From: an uncultured Prevotellaceae bacterium | Lineage (GTDB): Bacteria > Bacteroidota > Bacteroidia > Bacteroidales > Bacteroidaceae | Direction: 5' to 3' | Assembly (NCBI GenBank): GCA_902774795.1 | Contig: CACYKA010000003.1 | Span: 1-64,000, forward strand | Length of the DNA stretch: 64,000 nucleotides | Shown: piece by piece, positions 8,442-17,767 of the stretch | Numbering within the stretch: position 1 is the stretch's first letter | Layout of the letters: each line of letters begins with the position of its first letter | The notes under the pieces: generated by a model | What the model saw: the letters and a program-made list of their open reading frames with translations, nothing else | Database searches by the model: none | What the model was told of the DNA's origin: nothing | Program-made: the position numbers and the translations under genes

Positions 8442-9113
8442 CTAAACGTACCTGTAAATAAAGAATCGTCCGCCGTCGCTTTGGCAGTATTTGCGGAGCA
8501 GCTGCTGTATGTATTCAGCATTTTCTGTGACGCGCTGCTCATTGCCGTCGTAGCCGTTGATGAGCACGAGGAGGTGGCGGGTAGAGAGTTCCATCTTCGT
8601 GCGCTCGTTGTCGCTGGTGGGAGTGCCGACACCGCCTTCGGCATCGCGATAGACGGGCAGTCCGTGGATGTTTATCATACCGCGTCCGATACCCTCATAA
8701 GGTTCACCCTCGCGTCCTACGCCAAGGGTCAGGGTGTCGCCAACGAATTTGTCGGCATCGAAGCCGCCGATGCTGTAACCATAGGCTATGGAAGCAAGGT
8801 TGATGAGGTCAACGAGCGTGTCGCGCTGGTACAGCTCCTTGCCCTGCAGCATACGGCGTATCAGGGCTTCGGAGGCAGGGCGGTAGCGTGAAGGGTCTTT
8901 GCCGCATGCGCGATAGACATTTCGTGTGGCTGCGATGCTGGGCAGCTCTTTCAGTGATTCTGTGGTCAGCTCAGCCCTGAATTTCTCGCCCATAGCCTCT
9001 ATCTCCTTCCATAACTCAGGCTGGTAAGGGGTATTCACCACCTCAGCCTCCACGCATGCCCCCACAAAAACGGGACAGACGGTTTCTATCTCCTTGGAAA
9101 CAATAACGTTCAT
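8442..9113 (-). CDS. B3/B4 tRNA-binding domain protein
   Basis: This 223-residue protein is a stand-alone B3/B4 domain, the editing and fold module of the bacterial phenylalanyl-tRNA synthetase beta chain. Matching features are AATRNVYRACGKDPSRYRPA at about residues 62-81, then LVDLINLASIAYGYSIGGFD and the later GIGRGMINIHGLPVYRD..G segment. Free-standing members may trans-edit mischarged tRNA, but their substrates are mostly unknown. It is transcribed leftward from its own promoter and is not in an operon. The length is normal for the stand-alone family. Confidence 0.85.
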   Translation of the reverse strand: MNVIVSKEIETVCPVFVGACVEAEVVNTPYQPELWKEIEAMGEKFRAELTTESLKELPSIAATRNVYRACGKDPSRYRPASEALIRRMLQGKELYQRDTLVDLINLASIAYGYSIGGFDADKFVGDTLTLGVGREGEPYEGIGRGMINIHGLPVYRDAEGGVGTPTSDNERTKMELSTRHLLVLINGYDGNEQRVTENAEYIQQLLRKYCQSDGGRFFIYRYV

Positions 9114-9137
9114 TATCTAGTTCTTAGTTTACGGATG

Positions 9138-9169
9138 CAAAGGTACGAATAAGTGAGCGAAAAAACAAA
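9138..9169 (-). promoter_or_regulatory. Promoter for the B3/B4 gene
   Basis: On the minus strand TTTG (9166-9169) and TACCTTTG (9138-9145) are 20 bases apart, 25 bases before the start codon. A second similar pair (TTG at 9240-9242, TACCTTTG at 9212-9219) lies further upstream. Confidence 0.65.
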
Positions 9170-9346
9170 TTTTTTTGCTTTTTTCCGAGCGAGAGTATCT
9201 TCGACGAATGTCAAAGGTACGATTAAGTTATGAGATATGCAAGGAAAAGTTAACAAATGGGTGTGGATTTTAACATTGTTAAATTAAAAATATATGAAAA
9301 AGGCGTAAGAAAGTGTAATGGCATCGGATAGAAGAAGAAAGTTTTG

Positions 9347-9354
9347 TAATTTTG
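9347..9354 (+). promoter_or_regulatory. -7 element upstream of the bat operon
   Basis: TAATTTTG matches the Bacteroidetes -7 consensus. No clear TTTG lies 20 bases upstream. The leader to the moxR start is about 90 bases and contains a repeat. Confidence 0.5.
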
Positions 9355-9401
9355 CGTGCTGAAAAAAAACTGCGTACGAAGACAGAAACGAAAACGAAAA
9401 A

Positions 9402-9438
9402 TTTTAAACGGTAAACTGTAAACGGTAAACTGTAAACA
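9402..9438 (+). repeat. Two copies of a 14-bp AAACGGTAAACTGT-like unit
   Basis: The moxR leader carries AAACGGTAAACTGT twice in tandem. It belongs to a set of simple, gene-boundary repeats in this window (see also 11329, 17692, 19263, 32478, 50735 and 51227). Confidence 0.6.
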
Positions 9439-9445
9439 AAACAAT

Positions 9446-10438
9446 ATGGTTGATATTAGAGAAATGAATGCTCTCATTGAGCAACACAGTAATTTCGTGA
9501 CGAACCTGACGTCCGGCATGGACAAGGTGATTGTAGGTCAGAAGCACCTCGTGGAGTCGCTGCTGATAGGTCTGCTGAGTGACGGCCACATACTCCTTGA
9601 GGGTGTGCCGGGCCTGGCAAAGACGCTCGCCATCAAGACGCTGTCGAACCTTATCGACGGCAAGTTCAGCAGAATACAGTTCACCCCTGACCTGCTGCCT
9701 GCCGATGTAATAGGCACGATGATATATTCACAGAAGGAGGAGACCTTCCAGGTGAAGAAGGGGCCGGTATTTGCCAACTTCGTACTTGCCGACGAAATAA
9801 ACCGTGCTCCGGCAAAGGTACAGAGTGCCCTGCTCGAATCGATGCAGGAACATCAGGTGACTATCGGCGAACAGACCTTCAAACTGCCTGAGCCGTTCCT
9901 CGTAATGGCGACGCAGAACCCGGTGGAGCAGGAGGGTACCTATCCGCTGCCTGAGGCACAGATGGACCGTTTCATGCTGAAGGTGAACATCGGCTACCCG
10001 ACATTGGAGGAGGAGAAGCGCATTATGCGTGAGAACTCTACACCGCGCACAGCCGACAGCCAGTATGGTGCCGTGACGACTCCTGAGGAGATAGTCAATG
10101 CACGCAAGATTGTCAACCAAGTGTATATTGATGAGAAGATAGAGCAGTATATCGCCGACATAGTGTTTGCTACACGCTATCCGGAGAAATACGGCATTGG
10201 CGAGATGAAGCCGATGATTACATTCGGTGCCAGCCCTCGTGCATCAATCAACCTGATGAAGGCATCACGTGCATTTGCGTTTATTAAGCGCAGAGGATAC
10301 GTTATTCCGGAGGATATACGCGCCATAGCACACGACGTACTGCGCCACAGGATTGGACTCTCCTACGAGGCAGAGGCTAACAGCATCACTACCGAGGAGA
10401 TTGTATCACAGATAATAAACAAAGTAGAAGTACCTTGA
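9446..10438 (+). CDS. moxR: MoxR-family AAA+ ATPase
   Basis: This 330-residue ATPase has a Walker A GVPGLAKT at 53-60 and Walker B FVLADEINRA at 112-121, with the MoxR phrases SALLESMQEHQVTIG and ATQNPVEQEGTYPLPEAQMD. MoxR ATPases act as chaperone-like partners for von Willebrand factor A (VWA) proteins. It heads an eight-gene operon with a DUF58 protein and the bat genes; the next gene starts on the last base of its stop codon. Whole-operon synteny matches Bacteroides aerotolerance loci, so its likely substrates are BatA and BatB. Length is normal. Confidence 0.93.
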   Translation: MVDIREMNALIEQHSNFVTNLTSGMDKVIVGQKHLVESLLIGLLSDGHILLEGVPGLAKTLAIKTLSNLIDGKFSRIQFTPDLLPADVIGTMIYSQKEETFQVKKGPVFANFVLADEINRAPAKVQSALLESMQEHQVTIGEQTFKLPEPFLVMATQNPVEQEGTYPLPEAQMDRFMLKVNIGYPTLEEEKRIMRENSTPRTADSQYGAVTTPEEIVNARKIVNQVYIDEKIEQYIADIVFATRYPEKYGIGEMKPMITFGASPRASINLMKASRAFAFIKRRGYVIPEDIRAIAHDVLRHRIGLSYEAEANSITTEEIVSQIINKVEVP

Positions 10439-11328
10439 TGGAGACTTCGGAGCTTCTTAAACAGGTTCGCAAGATAGAGATCAAGGCGCGTGGGCTGAGC
10501 AACAATATCTTTGCCGGCCAGTACCACTCTGCCTTCAAGGGTAGGGGTATGGCCTTTGCTGAGGTGAGGGAGTATCAGTACGGCGACGATGTCAGAGACA
10601 TAGACTGGAACGTTACGGCACGTTTCCACAGACCTTATGTGAAGGTGTTTGAGGAGGAGCGTGAACTTACCGTAATGCTACTCATTGATGTGTCAGGCTC
10701 GCTGAATTTCGGCACACGCAGGCAGACGAAGAATGTGCTGGCAACGGAGATAGCCGCCACGCTGTCGTTCTCGGCAATGCAGAACAACGATAAGATTGGC
10801 GTCATATTTTTCTCGGACAGGATAGAGAAATACATTCCCCCCAAGAAGGGTAGGAAGCATATACTGTATATCATCCGCGAGATGCTGACCTTTGACAGTG
10901 AGGAGCATAATGCTCAGGCAGACCGTCATAAGGGAACGGATGTGGGAGTGGCACTGGAATATCTTGGTCGAATGCAGAAGCGCCGCTGCACGGCATTCGT
11001 AATAAGCGACTTCTACGACCGCAAGGACTTCGAGAAGCCGCTGCAGATATGTAACTCCAAGCACGACATTATGGGAATACAGCTCTACGACCCGCTGCTT
11101 AAGAGTCTGCCCGATGTGGGCATTCTGCGCATACACGATGCAGAGACGGGCTATGAGCAGTATATAGATACTTCGAGCAAGGCCCTGCGCAAGGCACACA
11201 GCCAATACTGGCAGGAACGCAAGGAGACACTACGCAATACCTTTCAGAAGAACAGCGTCGATTACGTCTCGATAGCCACCGACGAAGACTACGTAAAGCA
11301 CCTGCAACTGATGTTTGCAAGACGATGA
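10438..11328 (+). CDS. DUF58 domain protein of the bat operon
   Basis: This 296-residue cytoplasmic protein has the DUF58 core GRGMAFAEVREYQYGDDVRD at about 35-54, followed by DIDWNVTARF and a VWA-like fold with DVSGS at 84-88 (a MIDAS metal-site motif). DUF58 proteins accompany MoxR ATPases almost universally and probably form part of a MoxR-VWA complex. The ATG at 10438 overlaps the moxR stop by one base; a TTG three bases earlier is less likely. The gene is followed by a short repeat before the next open frame. Confidence 0.88.
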   Translation: METSELLKQVRKIEIKARGLSNNIFAGQYHSAFKGRGMAFAEVREYQYGDDVRDIDWNVTARFHRPYVKVFEEERELTVMLLIDVSGSLNFGTRRQTKNVLATEIAATLSFSAMQNNDKIGVIFFSDRIEKYIPPKKGRKHILYIIREMLTFDSEEHNAQADRHKGTDVGVALEYLGRMQKRRCTAFVISDFYDRKDFEKPLQICNSKHDIMGIQLYDPLLKSLPDVGILRIHDAETGYEQYIDTSSKALRKAHSQYWQERKETLRNTFQKNSVDYVSIATDEDYVKHLQLMFARR

Positions 11329-11352
11329 AAATTGATAATTGAACATTGAACA

Positions 11353-12429
11353 TTGAAGATTAAACATTATATCATAATAATCTTAACGATGCTCGGCGTG
11401 AGCACTGCCCATGCCCAGGGCGTAGAGGCCCGCATTGACTCGGTTCAGATGATGATTGGCGAACAGACTACGCTGCACATCACGGCAACCGTGAAGGAGG
11501 GACAGCGTGTGCAGTTTCCCAATCCGTCGAAGCTGAATGCACGCCCTGCCTCGCTTGAGGTTGTTGGACAGCCGCGCATAGATACCGTAGAATCATCGAA
11601 CGGATACTTGGAGGTAACACAGCATCTCACGCTAACAGCATGGGACGACTCCCTGTACTACATACCTGCACAAAAGGTCAGGATTGGAAACAAGGAATTC
11701 TCAACAAAATCGCTGGCACTGAAGGTGCTGACGGTGGAGGTGGATACCGTGCATACCAATCAGTTCTACGGTCCGAACGACGTGCAGGACAATCCCTTCT
11801 CATGGTCGGAATGGAGCAGCCTCTTCTGGTTCGCCTGCCTGACGGCATTGCTGTATGTCGCATGCTGGCTGGCATACTTGCGACTGAAGAGCAAGAAGCC
11901 AATATCCTTTAAAGTGCGCATACGTAAGATAGTGCCTCCGCATCAGAAGGCCCTCAACATAATAGAGAAGGTGCGCAGCGAGAAACCCGATATGGCAGAC
12001 TCCATAGGGCAGAAGATGTACTACACCCAGCTGACTGACGCCCTGCGCCAATATATGGAAGAGCGTTTCGGCTTCAACGCTATGGAGATGACCAGTGCGG
12101 AAATTGTTGCGGAACTGCGTAACTACGGAGACACGGAGTTGCAGGAACTGACATCGCTCTTTGAGACAGCCGACCTCGTGAAATTCGCAAAATACACAGC
12201 AGGGGTAAGTGAGAATGACAAGAACCTTCTCTCTGCCGTTGCTTTCATTAACGATACAAAACAAGAAAATGTGCCGATGGAGGAGCGCATAGAGCCGACC
12301 ATCTCGGAAAAGGAGAAGCAGACGATGAGAATGCGTATCTCCTTGAAGTGGGCTATCGTCATCATGGTGACGGTTATGACCGTTCTCCTTGCATACCTCT
12401 GCTGGCAACTATATGACCTGCGTTTCTAA
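11353..12429 (+). CDS. Membrane protein between DUF58 and batA
   Basis: This 358-residue protein has a signal peptide (1-21, ending AHAQ), a periplasmic beta domain (about 22-140), one transmembrane helix (about 154-175) and a cytoplasmic domain. The cytoplasmic part (YTQLTDALRQYMEERFGF ... LVKFAKYTAG) resembles the cytoplasmic end of BatD and DUF4381-type proteins. A second hydrophobic segment ends the protein (about 333-352). The frame starts with TTG inside a simple AACATTGAA repeat; no ATG precedes the signal peptide, so TTG is the only sensible start. Its place in the operon implies a role with the Bat complex; exact function is unknown. Confidence 0.75.
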   Translation: MKIKHYIIIILTMLGVSTAHAQGVEARIDSVQMMIGEQTTLHITATVKEGQRVQFPNPSKLNARPASLEVVGQPRIDTVESSNGYLEVTQHLTLTAWDDSLYYIPAQKVRIGNKEFSTKSLALKVLTVEVDTVHTNQFYGPNDVQDNPFSWSEWSSLFWFACLTALLYVACWLAYLRLKSKKPISFKVRIRKIVPPHQKALNIIEKVRSEKPDMADSIGQKMYYTQLTDALRQYMEERFGFNAMEMTSAEIVAELRNYGDTELQELTSLFETADLVKFAKYTAGVSENDKNLLSAVAFINDTKQENVPMEERIEPTISEKEKQTMRMRISLKWAIVIMVTVMTVLLAYLCWQLYDLRF

Positions 12430-13437
12430 ATGACATTCACACAACCCATATACTTCCTCCTGCTTCTGCTGCTCATACCATACATTCTGTGGTATGTGCT
12501 GTGGCGCAACCGTGGCCGGAGAAAGATGGAGGTGGCCGTTACCTTCAGCGACACTTTTGCCTACAAGAAGGCTCCAGTGGGCTGGCGTGTGCGCCTGATT
12601 CATCTACCCATGATACTGCGCTGCTTCGCTTTTGCCCTCATCGTGATGGCAATGGCACGCCCTCAGACCCATAGCGCATGGGACGAGAGAAGTGTTGAGG
12701 GCATTGACATCATGCTTGCTATGGACGTATCCACCTCAATGCTGGCAGAAGACCTGCGTCCTAACCGCATAGAGGCAGCAAAGAATGTGGCGGCAGAATT
12801 TATCGCTGACCGCACAGATGACAATATCGGTCTTACCATCTTTGCCGGTGAAGCCTTCACACAGTGTCCTATGACCACCGACCATGCTTCGCTGCTGAAC
12901 CTGCTGAAGAACGTTCGCACCGACATTGCTGCCGACGGACTTATCTCGGACGGTACTGCAATAGGTATGGGACTGGCAAATGCCATTTCACGCCTTAAGG
13001 ATTCAAAGGCCAAGAGCCGCGTGGTGATACTGCTTACGGACGGCTCGAACAATATGGGTGACATATCGCCGATGACAGCCGCACAGATAGCTAAGAGCAT
13101 GGGAGTGCGCGTGTATACCATCGGAGTGGGAACAAACAAGGTGGCTCGCTATCCGCTGCCGGTTGCAGGCGGTGTGCAGTATGTCAACATACCTGTTGAG
13201 ATAGACACAAAGACGTTGAAGAGCATTGCTGCTACGAGTGACGGTAACTACTACCGCGCTACGAACAACAAGGAGCTGCGCCAGATATACCGTGACATTG
13301 ACAAACTGGAGAAGTCGCGCCTACAGGTGAAGAAGTTCTCAAAGCGCTACGAAGCTTTCCAGCCATTCGTGCTTGCAGCTCTGGCGATGCTGTTGCTCGA
13401 GATATTATTCAGATATACAATACTGCGTAGGAACTGA
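12430..13437 (+). CDS. batA: Aerotolerance VWA protein BatA
   Basis: This 335-residue inner-membrane protein has an N-terminal helix (about 8-25), a second helix (about 60-76), a periplasm-facing or cytosol-facing VWA domain and a C-terminal helix (about 310-330). The MIDAS motif is DVSTS at 99-103, with the second site TDG in LLTDGSNNMG. BatA and BatB are paired VWA proteins whose loss impairs oxygen tolerance in Bacteroides fragilis; the mechanism is not settled. The gene directly follows its predecessor and overlaps batB by one base. Confidence 0.92.
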   Translation: MTFTQPIYFLLLLLLIPYILWYVLWRNRGRRKMEVAVTFSDTFAYKKAPVGWRVRLIHLPMILRCFAFALIVMAMARPQTHSAWDERSVEGIDIMLAMDVSTSMLAEDLRPNRIEAAKNVAAEFIADRTDDNIGLTIFAGEAFTQCPMTTDHASLLNLLKNVRTDIAADGLISDGTAIGMGLANAISRLKDSKAKSRVVILLTDGSNNMGDISPMTAAQIAKSMGVRVYTIGVGTNKVARYPLPVAGGVQYVNIPVEIDTKTLKSIAATSDGNYYRATNNKELRQIYRDIDKLEKSRLQVKKFSKRYEAFQPFVLAALAMLLLEILFRYTILRRN

Positions 13438-14456
13438 TGAGATTTGAATCTGCTACATATTTATATTTGCTGAGCATCATACCGATATTTGTATTGGTGA
13501 TGATGTGGGCTGAATGGCATCGTAAGCGCATGCTGCGCCGCCTGGGCGACAAAAGCCTAGTGCGTGCCCTTATGCCAGACTCCTCAACCAAGCGCCGCTG
13601 GATAAAGTTCATATTCCTCATGCTTGCTTTCGCGCTGGCGGTATTCATGCTGGCACGCCCACAGATGGGAACCAAGGTGTCACACGAGAAACGCAACGGT
13701 ATAGAGGCGATAATATGTCTTGACATCTCCAACTCCATGCTGGCGGAGGATGTGACGCCAAACCGTCTCATGAAGAGCAAGATGCTCATAGAGAATATGG
13801 TGGACCATTTCTCTAAGGACAAGGTGGGACTGATAGTCTTTGCTGGTGATGCCTTCGTGCAGTTGCCTATTACGAGCGACTATGTGTCGGCAAAGATGTT
13901 TATGAACAGTGTCTCCCCAGCACTTATACAGACTCAGGGAACGGATATTGCTGAGGCCATACGCCTTGCTACGAAGAGCTTTACGCAGCAGAAGAACATC
14001 GGCAAGGCCATTATAGTAATCACTGACGGCGAAGACCATGAGGGCGGTGCCATAGAGGCTGCGGAAGAGGCTAAGGCGCAAGGATACAAGGTCTTTGTGC
14101 TGGGCATAGGTAATACAACAGGTGCTCCAATACCACAAAAGGGTGGGGGATACATGACAGACAATACGGGCAACACCGTAATGACAGCCCTCAACGAGCA
14201 GATGTGTCGCGACATAGCTTCTGCCAGTGGCGGGGTATATATTCACGTCGATAATACCACAACGGCACAGGAACGCCTGAACGACGAGATAGCAAAACTC
14301 CAAAAGGGCGAGATGCAGAGCGTCGTCTATGATGAATATGACGAGCAGTATCAGTGGTTTGGAGTTCTTGTCATCATAATACTGATTATTGAGGTACTTA
14401 TCAGCGAGGCACGGAGTCCGTACTTCCGCAATGTGAAGTTGTTTAAAAAGAAATAA
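13437..14456 (+). CDS. batB: Aerotolerance VWA protein BatB
   Basis: This 339-residue protein is a clear paralogue of BatA: two N-terminal membrane helices (about 8-25 and 57-73), a VWA domain with MIDAS DISNS at 96-100 and TDGEDHEGG later, and a C-terminal helix (about 308-325). It starts on the final base of the batA stop codon (TGATG), so translation is probably coupled. It should act with BatA, MoxR and the TPR proteins encoded downstream at the cell envelope. Confidence 0.92.
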   Translation: MRFESATYLYLLSIIPIFVLVMMWAEWHRKRMLRRLGDKSLVRALMPDSSTKRRWIKFIFLMLAFALAVFMLARPQMGTKVSHEKRNGIEAIICLDISNSMLAEDVTPNRLMKSKMLIENMVDHFSKDKVGLIVFAGDAFVQLPITSDYVSAKMFMNSVSPALIQTQGTDIAEAIRLATKSFTQQKNIGKAIIVITDGEDHEGGAIEAAEEAKAQGYKVFVLGIGNTTGAPIPQKGGGYMTDNTGNTVMTALNEQMCRDIASASGGVYIHVDNTTTAQERLNDEIAKLQKGEMQSVVYDEYDEQYQWFGVLVIIILIIEVLISEARSPYFRNVKLFKKK

Positions 14457-15194
14457 ATGATATACAGGCTAATCATATTCATCCTCCTGGCAGTTTCAAC
14501 CAGCCTTGATACCTGCGCTCAGAGCTCACGCTCCCATATACGCTCTGGAAACAGATTGATGCGAGGCGCGGCAGAGGGCGCTGCGGCAAAGGCAGAACTG
14601 AAATACCGTAAGGCAACAGCGGCTGATGCCAAGAATCCACAGGCTATGTACAACCTAGGATGTGCGCTCTTGGCACAGAACAAGGATTCTATGGCGTACG
14701 AGATGTTTGAGAAATCCACCAAGATAGAGACGAGCAAGCAGCGTAAGGCGATGGCCTACCACAATATGGGTGTCATTATGCAGAGACAGCAGCAATACGG
14801 ACCGGCAATGGAGCAGTATATGCAGTCGCTTCGTCTGCGTCCTCATGATAATCAGACTCGCTACAACTATGTGCTCTGTAAGAAACTGAAGAAAGATCAG
14901 GATAATAACCAGAACGGTGGCGGCGGGAATAACGACCAGAATAAAAATCAGGATAAGGATAAGGACAAAAACAAGGATAAGGACAAAGATAAAAACAAGG
15001 ATCAGAATAAGGACCAAAACAAGGATGACTCCCAGAATAACCAGAATCAGGAGCCTCCAAAGGATGGTCAGATGAGCAAGGAAAATGCGGAACAGCTTCT
15101 GAATGCTGCCGTACAGGAAGAAAAGGCTACTCAGCAGCGCCTGCAGAAGGCAATGTCGCAGCCTCGCCGTCGTAACATAGAAAAGAATTGGTAA
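14457..15194 (+). CDS. batC: Aerotolerance TPR protein BatC
   Basis: This 245-residue protein has a signal peptide (1-22, ending TCAQ) and TPR-type helical repeats at about 45-140 (AMYNLGCALLAQNKDSMAYE; AMAYHNMGVIMQ). A highly charged, Asn/Asp/Lys-rich low-complexity stretch follows at about 145-205, then a Gln-rich C-terminus. TPRs suggest protein-protein contact with BatA, BatB or BatD. The low-complexity section, built of repeated DKDKNKD-like steps, is likely disordered. It starts immediately after the batB stop. Confidence 0.85.
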   Translation: MIYRLIIFILLAVSTSLDTCAQSSRSHIRSGNRLMRGAAEGAAAKAELKYRKATAADAKNPQAMYNLGCALLAQNKDSMAYEMFEKSTKIETSKQRKAMAYHNMGVIMQRQQQYGPAMEQYMQSLRLRPHDNQTRYNYVLCKKLKKDQDNNQNGGGGNNDQNKNQDKDKDKNKDKDKDKNKDQNKDQNKDDSQNNQNQEPPKDGQMSKENAEQLLNAAVQEEKATQQRLQKAMSQPRRRNIEKNW

Positions 15195-17011
15195 TGCAAA
15201 AGCATTTTTTTATAATACTTACCGCTATACTCTCGATGCTTGTCATGAGTGTCGGGGCACAGAATATCAGAGTAGAGGGACCTACTGCTGTCTATACTGG
15301 TGAGCAGTTCCAGTTGCGCTATGTCGTAAACACTACAGACGTAAAGGGTTTTCGCATGGGCAATGTCCCTGATGCCTTCGAAGTACTCATGGGGCCTTCT
15401 ACTTCTACCCAGCAGAGTTTCTCAATGGTGAACGGCAAGACGTCACATTCTTCGTCGGTAACATATACCTACATTCTTATGGCAAAGAAAACCGGCACAT
15501 TCGTAATACCGTCAGCCCATGCACAGGTGGCAGGCTCAAATGTGTCGTCACAGGCCATAAAGATTAATGTCACAGCCAATCCCCGTCCTAACCCCAATAC
15601 GCAGGGACAGCAGCAACAGCAGCAGAGAAGTCCAGCACGCGTGAACCGCGCTGGAACGAGGATTACGGGTAACGACCTCTTTATACGTGCTTCGGCAAAT
15701 AAATCGCGTGTCTATGAGCAGGAGCCGATACTCCTGACATACAAGGTTTATACTCAGGTGGAGTTGACACAATTGCAGGGAAAGATGCCTGACCTCAACG
15801 GTTTCCATACGCAGGAGATACCTCTGCCACAGCAGAAGCGCTTCCACGTGGAGAATGTCAACGGAAAACCATATAACTGTGTCACATGGAGTCAGTATGT
15901 GATGTTCCCGCAGATGTCGGGTAAGCTGGAGATTCCGTCTATCACATTTAAGGGCATCGTATTGCAGGAAGACCCGAATGTCGATCCATTCGAGGCATTC
16001 TTCAACGGCGGTTCTGGATATGTGGAGGTAAGTAAGGAGATTGTTGCGCCAAGCATCAATATTCAGGTTGACCCGCTGCCGCAGAAGCCGGCAGGATTCT
16101 CAGGAGGTGTAGGCAAATTCTCTGTTGAGGCATCTCTCGACAAGGAACAGGTTGGTGCCGGCGACCCTGTCACTCTGCATTTCGTGGTAAAGGGTTCTGG
16201 AAACATGAAACTTATCAAGGAACCGACACTCGACCTTCCAAAGGTCTTCGAGAAGTATGATGCGAAGGTTATTGACAAGACGTCGCTAACAACCGACGGA
16301 GTGACGGGAAGCATGGTATATGACATACTCCTCGTGCCGAGGACGGAAGGCAGCTATACTATTCCTGGCATAAAGTTCGTTTATTTCGATACGCAGTCGT
16401 CATCGTACAAGACGCTGACGACATCGCCGATGTCCCTCACCGTCACCAAGGGTAAGGGCGGTGGTGGCGCTGCTGACTACTCACAGAAGAGCGACAAGGA
16501 CATACACGACTTCATGGTGGGCGGTAATGAAACAGAGAATCCTGAGAAGACTTTCTTCGGAAGTACGGGATACCTCGTGCTCAACGGTGCAGTGCTGGCA
16601 ATATTCATAATCCTGCTAATCATTTTCAGACACCGTGCTATGGAACTGGCAGATGTAACGGCATATCGCGGAAAGAAGGCCAACAAGGTTGCTACCAAGC
16701 GCCTGAAGAAGGCAAAGAAACTGCTCAAGATTGGCAAGGCGAATGATTTCTATGACGAGGTGCTGCGTGCGCTGTGGGGATATGTCGGCGACAAACTTGC
16801 TATGCCTGTGGAGCAGCTGTCAAGGCAGAATATATCAGAAAAACTATCTCAGCGTGGTGTCAGTGAAGAGACAATAGCAAAATTCATCGAGGCTCTCGAC
16901 GAATGTGAGTTTGCCCGCTATGCTCCGGGCGACCCGGCGGTGGCTATGGAAAATACTTATAACAAGGCCGTTGAGGCTATTGAAAACATAGAGGAAAGCA
17001 AGAAAAAATGA
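15194..17011 (+). CDS. batD: Aerotolerance protein BatD
   Basis: This 605-residue protein has a signal peptide (ending VGAQ), a long series of beta-sandwich domains (about 22-430), a transmembrane helix near 460-480 and a cytoplasmic tail with a helical DUF4381-like domain (DFYDEVLRALWGYVGDKLAM ... CEFARYAPGDP). BatD is the large, immunoglobulin-like member of the Bat system and may bridge periplasm and cytoplasm. A glutamine-rich linker (near 140) separates the first two domains. The ATG at 15194 overlaps the batC stop by one base; an upstream in-frame TTG at 15188 is less likely. Confidence 0.9.
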   Translation: MQKHFFIILTAILSMLVMSVGAQNIRVEGPTAVYTGEQFQLRYVVNTTDVKGFRMGNVPDAFEVLMGPSTSTQQSFSMVNGKTSHSSSVTYTYILMAKKTGTFVIPSAHAQVAGSNVSSQAIKINVTANPRPNPNTQGQQQQQQRSPARVNRAGTRITGNDLFIRASANKSRVYEQEPILLTYKVYTQVELTQLQGKMPDLNGFHTQEIPLPQQKRFHVENVNGKPYNCVTWSQYVMFPQMSGKLEIPSITFKGIVLQEDPNVDPFEAFFNGGSGYVEVSKEIVAPSINIQVDPLPQKPAGFSGGVGKFSVEASLDKEQVGAGDPVTLHFVVKGSGNMKLIKEPTLDLPKVFEKYDAKVIDKTSLTTDGVTGSMVYDILLVPRTEGSYTIPGIKFVYFDTQSSSYKTLTTSPMSLTVTKGKGGGGAADYSQKSDKDIHDFMVGGNETENPEKTFFGSTGYLVLNGAVLAIFIILLIIFRHRAMELADVTAYRGKKANKVATKRLKKAKKLLKIGKANDFYDEVLRALWGYVGDKLAMPVEQLSRQNISEKLSQRGVSEETIAKFIEALDECEFARYAPGDPAVAMENTYNKAVEAIENIEESKKK

Positions 17012-17691
17012 AGAAGATAATAGCATTACTCCTGTTCTTTACAGCCATTACGTGCTTTGCTGCCGCTCCTAAAGGGAACGAACTTCCGGGGTATTCCCCA
17101 CAGTCGCTCTTCCAGCGCGGCAATGCCTACTATAAGCAGTGTGACTATGCCAATGCTATGATAAGCTACAAGAGAGCACAGAAGATGGCACCGCTGAACA
17201 AGGATATCGCTCACAACATTGAGATAACACGTACAAAGACCATAGACAAGATGCCGCCGGAGAGCAACATCTTTTTCGTGGAGTGGTACAAAGGCCTTGT
17301 TATGGCTAACACCATCGACGACTGGGCCATGCTTTCTGTAGTGTCGCTGATACTGGCGCTGTTGCTGTTCCTGGCTTACCTGTTTGTCAGCAGTATGGCA
17401 ATAAGAAAGGTGTCTTTCTATATGTGTTGTCTGCTGTTCCTTTCTTTCTGTTTCTCTGTGCTCTTTGCATGGAACAGGAAATATATCCTCAACTCTCATG
17501 ATACGGCAGTGGTGAAAGTTCCTTCTGTCCAGATCAAAAATCTCCCTACGGCCAAGTCGCCGGAGACGGCTGTCATACACGAGGGCACATGTATCCGTAT
17601 TACCGACAAGGATATGAAGGGATGGTATGGAATACGTCTCTCTGATGGCCGCGAAGGCTGGATACATGCATCTGCCGTTGAACTGATTTAA
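17008..17691 (+). CDS. batE: Aerotolerance TPR/SH3 protein BatE
   Basis: This 227-residue protein has a signal peptide (1-19), a TPR unit (about 33-75, LFQRGNAYYKQCDYANAMIS), two membrane helices (about 108-130 and 135-155) and a C-terminal bacterial SH3-like domain (TAVIHEGTCIRI...GWYGIRLSDGREGWIHASAV). SH3 domains of this type often bind cell-wall material. It overlaps batD by four bases and is the last bat gene; a simple repeat follows the stop codon directly. Confidence 0.88.
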   Translation: MKKIIALLLFFTAITCFAAAPKGNELPGYSPQSLFQRGNAYYKQCDYANAMISYKRAQKMAPLNKDIAHNIEITRTKTIDKMPPESNIFFVEWYKGLVMANTIDDWAMLSVVSLILALLLFLAYLFVSSMAIRKVSFYMCCLLFLSFCFSVLFAWNRKYILNSHDTAVVKVPSVQIKNLPTAKSPETAVIHEGTCIRITDKDMKGWYGIRLSDGREGWIHASAVELI

Positions 17692-17767
17692 CCGTTAACT
17701 TTTAACCGTTAACTTTTAACCGTTAACCCTTAACCCTTAACCTTTTTACCCCTTGAACTCCTTAAAC
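17692..17767 (+). repeat. Telomere-like TTAACC/TTAACTTT repeat entering the PAP2 gene
   Basis: About ten degenerate units (AACCGTTAACTTTT, then AACCCTTAACCCTT) fill the batE-PAP2 gap. The pattern CCTTGAACTCCTTAAAC continues across the TTG start of the next gene. Confidence 0.8.

Noticed and set aside
8481..8891. Plus-strand 136-codon frame
   Set aside because: Antisense to the clear B3/B4 gene.
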